Positions 55,298 to 64,000 of a stretch of 64,000 nucleotides of DNA are shown one piece after another; positions within the stretch are counted from its first letter, which is position 1; each line of letters begins with the position of its first letter. Location: the NCBI GenBank assembly GCA_026260175.1, contig JAKCWW010000050.1, positions 46,593 through 110,592 on the forward strand, given 5' to 3'. The stretch is from Reticulitermes lucifugus (lineage: Eukaryota; Arthropoda; Insecta; Blattodea; Rhinotermitidae). The translations under genes and the position numbers were made by a program. A model generated the notes under the pieces. It searched no databases. It was not told where the DNA came from and was given only the letters and a program-made list of their open reading frames with translations.

Positions 55298-57234
55298 CGC
55301 TAAGTGTGCGTGATAAATAGGAAAGAATTCGGATGGAATATGCCGTGGCTGACTAATGTACTATTCCAGCGTTTGTTTGGAGGGACTGATGAAAACCAGG
55401 AACCCTAGAGTCAGGTAGTTATCCCAAGAACCGAGGTTTAAACCACCAGAACATAAAATAGGAAATCAAAACAACTACATCGCGTCGTTCGGTAATATGT
55501 CTAATAATTAAAGTTGTACAAATTGGACTACTTAAATCTTTCTTCTGTTTTGTGGTTGTAAAGGTATGGCTAAGTACTGTCTATTGTACGGAAGCGAAGT
55601 CATTAATGTGTAGATGATCAATTATTTTGTGCCAGGTTCGAAGAGGTACTGACGGAGCTTCCATTAAAGGAACCCAACAGAATAAAAATTGTTTATACCG
55701 TGTCAAATCTGAATGTTACTTTGTTCGGTCTGAGCTCCATACTAAATGGCATATCAAACTGCGGCTGCAGGAGGCTGTTTCACAACGGAAAGGCTATTCT
55801 TTTATTTTCATAAGAGTGAAGGCGGAATTTGTTAACAATACCCACAAATGCCTAAGCTTGGATCTTACAGTAACACTAAAAGAACCGTGTTCAGTTTGTC
55901 AGATATGGAAAATGACGGTTGGATAAACCTTCGTATCAGTATACAAACACACAATGTGACTAGCACTGTGTTAACAAATTCCGAAATCTCAACGGAGCTA
56001 ATACCAAAGTACTGTGTAATTTTGTGTGCCACTTCCATTCGTTACCCATCCTTGCAAATAAGTGCATGTTAATAATAAATTCCTATCCACTTCTGTGTCT
56101 TCTATGTGAATGTTTTCCACCAGGTTTACCCACCAATATTTTGTAAGCCTTCCTCTTTTCCTGATCTTAGCCTTAAATGTACAATTTACGTCAGCATATT
56201 TCCGAATATGTTTGTGCAGCAGAAACACTTTAGATGTGTGTTTGGGAGATACACTTTCAAATTTTAGCCTATAAGATGTCTGACTGATATTTTCGTGCTT
56301 TTATCACTTTCTCCAGGCAAATTCTGAGGCATTCTATTACCTTAAAATGGGCCTCTCGTAACCAATCCATAATTCATGATGTTCTTTCTATTTCATTCGA
56401 CGCTATGTAGCTTACGTTTAAAAGAGCGTTCTACGTAATCTGAGAATAGAACAGTGGGCGGAAGGAAAAGGTGAATATACTGGAACATGCAGGTGTAATA
56501 AAATTGGTTCAGTGTAGGCCACGCTATAAGATTGCGGTTTGACAGTGAATGGAAGGTGAAGCTAACAAAATCTATTCGATAATTCTTGCCAAATTTCACC
56601 TGAGAAACTCAGGAAATCACAGAAATCTGAGTCAGAACTTGAGGGCACCTTAAAAATCAGTGGATAAATGTTGTGAGTAGTAATATAATTTCCTGTATTC
56701 GGAGAGCATATACAAAAATTAAATAATATTAATCTATTTATGTTAATGTGGTTTGACATTTCTCTTGACTGGTATTTGTAACTTTGATAGGCTTGTTTTA
56801 CCAGGCAGATTCGTAGGCACAAGCTGCAATACACAGGATAATTCTAAGTGTTTGAAACGTTTCCATTGTGTTTTCTGCCTGGATATCTCGTGAAAGTAAA
56901 AGCGAGTTTTCGGCAAAGTAATTGCCACTGAAACTAAAATTTACATTAATTCGAATGTAGCTCCTTTAGCTTCTTAGTATTTTGGTATTTAACAAGTAAC
57001 TTATCATTGCTAATGGGGTTTTTAATACAAGGAAATAATATGGAAGGTAAATGTGTCAACAGAAGGATGGAGAAAGTGTGGTGACCTTGTCCAAAGGACA
57101 AGTCTGGCAATCTCCAGATGAGTGAGTAAAAGTGCGAGAGGTGTTAGGACAGCCAACACAACGGGATATTAAAAAAAAATCACGCTGCTTTAACAGTAAA
57201 GTTTCAGAAGCTAAAGATTCAAGTCTCTTGGGAC
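55298..57234. other. Unassigned AT-rich sequence
   Basis: Frames of up to 99 codons on both strands without known domains; no repeat shared with the rest of the window. Confidence 0.4.
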
Positions 57235-57320
57235 ATGACGCATTGTTGATTTGTAAATATTTACCGACTTTTTGAAGGAGTTTGCTGCCTCCATTTTAAG
57301 GGTTGTGAGTAGCCTAAAAA
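57235..57320 (-). repeat. Repeat F copy
   Basis: In complement: AAAATGGAGGCAGCAAACTC, CTTCAAAAAGTCGGTAAATA and GCGTCATGTCCCAAGAG. The core is mutated to CAAAAAGTCGGT. Confidence 0.5.
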
Positions 57321-57821
57321 TAGTGCGCATATGAGATTTAGTTTATTTTACGAGAAAGAACAGCAAAGAAAAAATACTGCAGAACGTAGGTTAAATTTGA
57401 GACAACGTGTAAGTAGGATGCAAAGGAGTTGACCACTAAAATTAGCATACTTTTATAATTCCAACGAAAACGAGGCATTGCAAAAACCCAGATATGTTTG
57501 GCAATTTGAAGCTTCTAAATATCAAAATGGCTCGTAGCATCAAGCCCTTGAAATGGAAGAACAGCAATAGATAAATCTAACATAACAGCACAGTTACTAA
57601 AATAACTGTCTGGGCTTGCTTATTTGATAACCGGATTTGTTACGCGGAAAGGGGAGAATTTCCCGTCTGCTACCATATTCAGAAAATATACATATAACCT
57701 AACGTGGCATATTCGCGTAATATTTAAAACTCCTCGGCCACTCTAACAGTCAAATACCATTTCACTCGAAGAGAGCGCTGTTGTGGCGATATAATGCCGC
57801 CGGCAATAATAAAACGTAATT

Positions 57822-58030
57822 AGAAGTCTTCATGTAAATTGCCCGATACTTTTGTCCGATTTTAACCGAATTTGGAGTTCCTCGACAGATGTTCGTAAAA
57901 GTCACCAGTTTCAAATATAAGGGAAATCCTCCAGTGGGGCCGCACTGATACCTACGGACAGACGGGCCGACGGATAGATATGGCGAAGCAAATAGGTGCT
58001 TTTTGCGACTATGCAAACGCGCCTGAAAAC
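57822..58030 (+). repeat. Repeat H fragment, 3' part
   Basis: GAAGTCTTCATGTAAATTGC, CTCGACAGATGTTCGTAAAA, GACAGACGGGCCGACGG and ATGCAAACGCGCCTGAAAAC align with the last 200 bp of the copies at 23403 and 37929. The microsatellite has decayed. Confidence 0.65.
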
Positions 58031-58814
58031 GGGGATTCAGTATTGCTAATCTGAGTAAACTGCGATGAGTGACAGCCTGTGTTGTTAATTCTAGGCTGTG
58101 GAAAAGTGGAGTGATGTGTCCGGTTATAAGTGCACAGCCTGCATAAGGCGATGTCTGTACATGTTACGGCAGGTCCCACCTCAAGTAAATGAAGATTCGG
58201 CTTCTTTCGGCACTTGAGAAATAAGAAGTTTAAAAGCGTCGATGAGTGACGTAAATTTTTTTTACACTACGTAATTTTAACATAAATTTTATCATTATTT
58301 AATATTACAGAATTTAATAACTTTTCGTACCGTAAACAGTCTCTGTAAGGTTGGATTTAACCTGACTCTTTTATAATCTGCAGCGAATGTATGTATCGAA
58401 TTTCAAAGCGAGTATCTGTGACGTCAAATCCATTACGGCCAATAATGAAGTACTTGAAATACAGCGTTTCAGAGTAATTTGTTCTTGTCAGCCCATGTTG
58501 TAATTAGATGACAGTTGATGAAGTGTGTATGACGCTGTGATTTAATCACTCTCATGAATAATTTGTGCAGATAACCAGGAACTTGATATTTCACTGAGTG
58601 TAGAATTGTTTCGTGATTTGTTACACCTCACATTGTCGGTATAATACCATGCAATTAAGGAAGCAGGCTGTAAATTTTATGCAAAAGTGGAAACATCAAA
58701 AGTTTAAAGTAACTGATTTTTCTTTTGCGAGATTGGAGATTCTAACAAATGTGATCATGAAGAATCAAGTGATCTGGGATGTTAAGCGGTGTTGACTAGT
58801 CACTAGGCCTACTT
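58031..58814. other. Unassigned sequence
   Basis: No element recognised. Confidence 0.35.
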
Positions 58815-58970
58815 ACCGATGTTTAGAAGAAGCGTAGGGTCTTCCTCTTCAGGGTCAAGCATTCCGAAAAGTGCGGACAACTTGATTGAAAATGGAGGCA
58901 CTACGCTTATCCGAAATGTCGGTAATTATTTACCAGTCTGTACGGCGTTATATCCAGGAGATTTAATCTT
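58815..58970 (+). repeat. Repeat F copy, long
   Basis: GAAGCGTAGGGTCTTCCTC, AAATGGAGGCACTACGC, core CGAAATGTCGGT (58912-58923) and TTTACCAGTCTGTACGGCG followed by TTATATCC. Confidence 0.65.
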
Positions 58971-59039
58971 CAATTTTTCGCTTTTTTCCTGCAACAAGGC
59001 GCTGAAGGTTTTGCGTTAAACGTGACATTTTGTATTGTC

Positions 59040-59190
59040 AAAGCGATGATTAGGCGTGTTGTTTCATTCTGCGGTGTGAATTCGTAAACTTTGGTGATGT
59101 GTGTCAACGTTTCTGAGGAATGCGCTGCCTCCATTTTATAGCCTGAAGGTGAAGGCAGCATTTTCCGCCGAACCGTCTTCATAATACCTG
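59040..59190 (-). repeat. Repeat F copy
   Basis: In complement: CTGCCTTCACCTTCAGGC, AAATGGAGGCAGCGCATTCC and CAGAAACGTTGACACACATC. It faces the plus-strand copy that ends at 58970. Confidence 0.55.
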
Positions 59191-59286
59191 TTTCCCTTAG
59201 TACACGTTGTCACATTCCAAAATAGAATACCCTTCAGTCTGTGTTTAACTATGCTACATTCTGCGTGCGAATGCTGTGATCTAGAA

Positions 59287-59345
59287 CAGTGCTTCCCACA
59301 CTGAAGTCAGGGGACACTTAGTGTGCCACAGGGGTTGTTCGAAGG
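59287..59345 (+). mobile_element. hAT-type terminus
   Basis: CAGTGCTTCCCACACTG is a typical hAT-superfamily end, preceded by ATCTAGAA (59279-59286), close to the usual nTCTAGAn target site. A matching second end was not found. Confidence 0.5.
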
Positions 59346-59675
59346 GAACTGAGGAAAAACGGTTTACTTTTAATTTAAAAAGGAAAAACTGTCAGACAAT
59401 GGAATGCAAATCATTTCGCACTGGTTAACAATTTTGTGTTACATAATCTACATAATTCCATTGATCCTCACGTAAGAAATCAGGTACATCCACTGATACT
59501 TCTAATGTTTACCAATGCCGACGTGTTACAATGTTACTTAAATATGGGACAACGCCACCACTCCTATCTTTTCCAACTCACGCTTTTATCGCCTTACCGT
59601 TACTTATTCTCCTCTGCAATTCTGATACGAAGGAACTTAAGAATTATTCCTGTAATTCGTGGATTCAAGAGGTAA

Positions 59676-59780
59676 TGGGAGTCTGTTTCAGGAAGAAAAG
59701 CAGTCGGGGCTTAATGTTGACCACTCCCTCGCATGCCTTCATGGCGTACACAGGGACAACTTTACCTTTACCTCTGTACA
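59676..59780 (+). mobile_element. SINE-A, 3' fragment
   Basis: GCAGTCGGGGCTTAATGTTG, CATGCCTTCATGGCGTACAC and the end CAACTTTACCTTTACC. The SINE body upstream of about 59676 is missing. Confidence 0.7.
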
Positions 59781-61340
59781 TTGGCTTTAAGCCTGATAGG
59801 CTAATCACAATGTAGCGAGATATATGCCCAGTCAGACATCGAAATAAAATTGACACACATGAAAGTAACTGTGCTGCAAAATAATGGGCGGGTGCTCATC
59901 CTAGAGGCTGTTATTCCTTACCTGTTAATTATTTATATAAAATAACACATTCGGGAAAATATTGGAAAATAACTTTTATAATTGCAGTCGTTAATGTCGT
60001 ACGCATGAACAGATACATTCCTGCTTGCTTACAACATCACACACAGGTTGCTTCCTTGAGCATAGAAGTACCAAACTTCGCCTTCTTTTGGTCACAAAAA
60101 GATGAAATGACAAAGACTTCTGCTTCGGAGTTAATGGCTAAGCATGAATCAAACTATGAAAAAATATCTCTAGATGTAATTTTGTATGGAGAAGCAGGAC
60201 ATTTTTCGTGGTTACTGCGCAACACTCTGAAACACAGTGCCAAGTTTGTAATGTTTACGCTGGAAGGGAAAACTAGCGATTCGCATTGCGGAAAGTTATA
60301 AATCGACTGCTTCTTTGGAAAGAATGAAACACATTTCCCAGATACGGAAAGTGGCAACTTGGTAGGATGTCATAGCTGCAAAATTAACAGAAAAAGAGAA
60401 AGAAAGTTCTCAGCAGAATGTTGATACTTTTGGTAATGCATGTGATAACAGAAATTCTCAGCAGCTGAATTTCTGCCTTCCTTGTGATGAGCTTTTAAAA
60501 ACTTGTTTTTTTTTCTGGTATTTGAAATGGATATGCTGTTACCACGACGTCTTCACAATCACTGGAAGTCAATACGTGCAATGATTAGAAGTTGATCTTT
60601 CCTCCTTTCCGCAAAATGATTTTTATACTTTTCATAAAACATGTAGTTTATCCATACTGACATTATTGAAACAACGTCTCTTCCTTTATGATAATTTATT
60701 CTATGAAAAAGCAACCAGCTTTGTTGTGGTTGTTCGTTTCTGGTGTCTCCCACCCTATTGGGGGGGGGGGAAGCAGGTACACTTGTGATCTCAAGTATAC
60801 TAAATGAATGATATTGACAAGAATGTTAAAAAATAAAGGTAATTTTCGTTATGTAAGGCAACTATTTTCTGAAAATGTCAAAATGTACAAAAAAACGTGG
60901 TCGATGTCCATCTTATATGACTCAGGTGAGGCAGGTAAAGGCGCCAAGCAGGAAGACGCCATTTTACCTACATGAAGTCGATTTACTCCAGTCCATATAA
61001 TCTCAGAGCCAATATTTATGACATAAATTTTGTATTCTACATTCGAATATTCCTACTTTCCTCAAACGGACAATTCTCTTTAGAGTTTACGACCAAAACT
61101 TCGTACACATCTCAAAATTGCCACCCTTATTCGTGCATGTCCGCCCAGTGGCATTATAACATAGATGTCATCTTATGCTGTCATGATCGTCATAGTTATC
61201 ATCACAATGTTAGTGAAATTCATTAGTTCAGAGTCAGTAATTGTTCAGGAAACATCTCACGTCTTATGCCAAATATGTTAAGGACTCTATTATATTGGTA
61301 AGGTGACGGCTCACCTCACTCTAATACTAAGGCTTAGAAT
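59781..61340. other. Unassigned sequence
   Basis: A plus-strand 98-codon frame (60005-60301) shows no known domain. It lies downstream of the hAT end at 59287 but has no recognisable transposase motif. A G run lies at 60760-60770. Confidence 0.4.
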
Positions 61341-61352
61341 GAGGTGACCTTT

Positions 61353-61600
61353 CGCGGTCTAAGGCGTGGGTCCACGGCCGCTCGCTTGCTGGGATTGTGG
61401 GTTCAAATCCCGCCGGGGGCATGGATGTCTGTCTCTCGTGAGTGTTGTGTGTTGTCAGGCTGAGGTCTCTGCGACGGGCTGGTCACTCGTCCAGAAGAGT
61501 CCTGCCGAGTGTGATGTGTCTGCAGTGTGTGATCGCGAAACCTCCAAAAATGAGGCGGCCTAGGCCCCCTAGGGGCTGTCGAGCCATAGGAAAAAGAAAT
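61353..61600 (+). mobile_element. SINE-C, stand-alone
   Basis: GCGGTCTAAGGCGTGGGTCC, GGGTTCAAATCCCGCCGGGG, CTGTCTCTCGTGAGTG, GCGACGGGCTGGTCACTCG and CGCGAAACCTCC match 35917-36165. GAGGTGACCTTT (61341-61352) and GAAGTGACCTTT (61601-61612) flank it, 11 of 12 identical. They may be a target duplication; alternatively the second could be a TTTACCT-type tail. Confidence 0.82.
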
Positions 61601-61876
61601 GAAGTGACCTTTACCTCTACATTACTTAATATATAGTCATGGTCTGCGGCTTAATCACAAGAACAAGTTTAACTTAATTGTTATTATATAGTTTTATTGA
61701 AGTATTAGTTTGTTATAATAAGGCAACTGAATAACCGTATCATAAGGCTTCATGATTTCTGATAAGCAGCCATTTAATACAATTTCTTAATTAACTTCAT
61801 TTTATATTACAGTAATTAATAACTCACACATCGCTAGACAAAGCATAAAATTATGTCTAACATAAGACTCTCCGTA

Positions 61877-62375
61877 GGCCGTGCCATGGCTCAGGCGGTT
61901 AGTCGCTGGCTTCCCACCTCCGAGGCCCGGGTTCGATCCCGGCCGATCCCAGTGGCCGTGCGGTCTAAGGCGTGGGTCTGCGGCCGCTCGCTTACTCGGA
62001 TTGTGGGTTCGAATCCCACCGGGGGCATGGATGTTTGTGTTGTGTTTGTTGTAAAGACGGTAATATGGAACGTAAGTGACATGAAGGACGAAAGGATTTA
62101 AACTGTACAAAAATGGATCAAAGGGAAAAAACCCCGGACAGGCAAAAAAAAAATCCCGGGTCGTTCCATGTGGGATTTATGGTGGACAAAGTGGCACTGG
62201 GACAGGTTTTTATCCGAGTACTTCAGTTTTCCCTTGTCAGTTTCATTCCACCGGTGCTCCATTAAAATGGAAAAGCAGAAAAAACCTCATCATCTTCATC
62301 ACGGGGCTGCACAATAAGCCTTCAAGGCTGCGGTGCGTCCGTAGCATTTGCTGGGGGGCCTTCACAAAAAAAAAA
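61877..62375 (+). mobile_element. Composite SINE-B with tRNA-Leu-headed unit, flanked by a 7-bp duplication
   Basis: SINE-B head GCCGTGCCATGGCTCAGGCG and GGCCCGGGTTCGATCCCGG. Then from about 61943 the second head GTGGCCGTGCGGTCTAAGGC and GGGTTCGAATCCCACCGGGG. From about 62154 the SINE-B body TCCCGGGTCG continues to CGTCCGTAGCATTTGC and an A run. Junctions match those of 3213-3691. CTCCGTA precedes it (61870-61876) and follows the A tail (62376-62382). This supports retroposition of the whole chimera here, rather than a local insertion into an older SINE-B. Confidence 0.88.
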
Positions 62376-62382
62376 CTCCGTA

Positions 62383-62741
62383 ACGTAGTGGTCATTGTGC
62401 TTATGGATTTATAGGCATATGTACGGAAAGAAAGCTGTGTGATACTAGCAGTTGCGTGTTGCAAGTAGACAGTCGTTCGCTTCTCGGTAGTGGTGGCAGC
62501 AAGTGGCGTGCGCCACGAACACTACCTCGCACCGCTAGCTGCCTTTGTAGCACAGCAGTTTTGAAAAAATAAAAGCACTTTTCTTCCCAATACTCTCGAA
62601 TTCCGAAGACTATTTCTTTATTTGAAGGTTCCCAGGCTCCGCCCATTTGTCGGTCTGATAAGAGCAGCATGAAGATGAAGATGAGTATGGAGCATTAGTG
62701 AAAAGTTACTGACAGGGAAAACCAAACTACTCGGAGGTAAC
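62383..62741. other. Unassigned sequence
   Basis: No element recognised. Confidence 0.35.
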
Positions 62742-62826
62742 CTTCTTCAGTACCACTTTGTCCACTACAAATTTCACATAAACTGGCCCGGGACTCAGTC
62801 CGGATCTCCGCGGTAAGAGGTCTACA
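62742..62826 (-). mobile_element. SINE-B fragment
   Basis: In complement: CTTACCGCGGAGATCCGG, CCCGGGCCAGTTTATGTG and AAAGTGGTACTG, the middle of SINE-B across the end of the head. Confidence 0.65.
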
Positions 62827-63741
62827 TTTATTACATGAGGGGGGGGGGGCAAAACTTACTGCTCTAAAGCTCCCGTGGCTGTGCCCGCTCATCCTTCTGG
62901 TAAAGATAGGCTGGAAGCAGGGCAGGGCTTTCAGAATTTGGAGAAGCAATTGTGATGGGAAGTGAAGTATGCAGACGAGCAAAGAGGCCGTGCTTTTGGG
63001 CTGAAATTTAATTTGATTGAGGGCTGCATTGTGACGATATTTTGATGCCGAGAACAAATTACTTCTCCAGTAGAAATACTAATCAGTTCGCGCTCTTCAG
63101 GGAAATAATCGATGTTGATTGTGAAATATTAGGAAACAAATGTCTTCTATGAGGAAATACAGAGTTTTTAAACGTTATATTTGGTGGCATATGTAGTTAC
63201 TGTTAGCCTTTAAACTACATACATTATTAATCTAATATATATGGTGTATATGGATGACTGTACATACATTACATTCATTACTTATTTTGCGGCGGTATCG
63301 TTAGAGCAGAACAAGCCTGAATGCGTCAGTGGATATCTGGCTGGCATTACTTTCTGATAGCTCTACTGTTCGCACATTAGACAGAAAAATCTACACTTGC
63401 ACTGAATAGCCGTAAACAATGTACCATATGTTTAGGACGGAAAGGGTGAGTGGTCTGAAGACATCATTCTTCAGTCACTTAACATCGCCACCATAAGCTG
63501 ACTCACTCGAAGCTCCATTATCTTGAAGGCGTGTAACGGACTGTTATGCTAAGCGAGCTTCTGTCCCACCTTGGGTGTCCTCGTGTAATAGGACTTAGGA
63601 CAAAGCCCTTCTTCGCGGCGCCAGAAAGCATTTCCTAGTCGATATTTCCTCGGTAATACGTTCTGTGTTTCACCTTGAAACCTCTCCTTCAGTACTTACA
63701 CGCTGTACAAGTTGTGTGATTTACTTTGATTACTGTGCAGC
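62827..63741. other. Unassigned sequence
   Basis: A G run lies at about 62838-62848. A minus-strand 120-codon frame (62695-63057) reads through the SINE-B fragment and is not a credible gene. Confidence 0.4.
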
Positions 63742-63790
63742 AGGGCTGCCCAACATGCGGCCCTCGGTCACCTGAATGGTTTCAGTAATA
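63741..63790 (+). mobile_element. hAT-type terminus
   Basis: CAGGGCTGCCCAACATGCGG followed by CCCTCGG is a well-known style of hAT-superfamily end in animal genomes. The element would continue toward or beyond the window end; I could not find the second terminus. Confidence 0.5.
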
Positions 63791-64000
63791 CAGTTTAAAA
63801 AACAAAATAGTGTAAGTCAACACAACAGCATATGGCAACATTATTAACGCAGAAAATGTTTACAAACTACTCATCACTTTTAAGACAGCACACAGTAAAC
63901 CAATCATTCTCTGTGTTTTACCGAGTTCAGTACGGTCTGCTACCTTGTCATTCAAATGCACTGTTAGCGTAACTTATTTTTTGTAAATAACGGCTTTCTA

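Noticed and set aside
60005-60301. Possible hAT transposase fragment downstream of the hAT end at 59287
   Set aside because: The 98-codon frame contains no motif I can match to hAT transposases.

Overview
This window looks like gene-free, repeat-dense DNA from a eukaryotic nuclear genome, most likely an arthropod. I infer a large-genome insect such as a cockroach or another polyneopteran; the species cannot be fixed from the sequence. The base composition is AT-rich. No frame longer than about 200 codons is open, and I found no recognisable host protein, rRNA, functional tRNA or bacterial-type operon. The 64 kb could be intergenic or lie within a long intron. Family names used here (SINE-A, B, C, D, G; repeat F; repeat H; hAT-N1) are mine, defined by comparing copies inside the window.

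The dominant content is short retroposons with tRNA-like RNA polymerase III heads. SINE-A (about 280 bp, tail TTTACCT) has about 25 copies on both strands from 769 to 59780. SINE-B carries a tRNA-Glu-like head (11659, 32341, 62742). SINE-C carries a tRNA-Leu-like head (35917, 61353). SINE-D occurs at 40979 and 49341. SINE-G has six copies. Exact target-site duplications frame several of them: 15 bp around 27126-27450, 15 bp around 49341-49517, 10 bp around 43231-43418. Two loci, 3213-3691 and 61877-62375, hold the same chimera in which a tRNA-Leu-headed unit sits inside SINE-B. The second is flanked by a 7-bp duplication, so the chimera appears to move as one element.

Four LINE remnants are present: a decayed reverse transcriptase C-terminus at 1-692, another at 27488-27722, one on the minus strand at 29083-29465, and at 30984-31514 an internally deleted element that joins a 5' leader and endonuclease start directly to the end of the reverse transcriptase frame. 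DNA transposon remains include a mariner transposase fragment lacking its catalytic core (12888-13255), two copies of one hAT-type MITE (4388-4770 and 22472-23017), two other hAT-type MITEs (12493-12734, 14686-14921), a piggyBac-type MITE framed by TTAA (39379-39611), pogo-like pieces near 28.7-29.1 kb and 35.7 kb, and a 191-bp hairpin element (48454-48644). Two families I could not classify are repeat F (about a dozen copies around a CGAAACGTYGGT core) and repeat H (two copies of about 500-550 bp plus a fragment, with an ACAG microsatellite inside).

The rest is microsatellites, a 48-bp minisatellite (8266-8413), two N gaps that both fall inside SINEs, and long AT-rich stretches where I see nothing I can name. 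The features do not form a pathway. The layout is one of repeated insertion, nesting and decay, with the small non-autonomous elements presumably moved by LINE and transposase enzymes encoded elsewhere.
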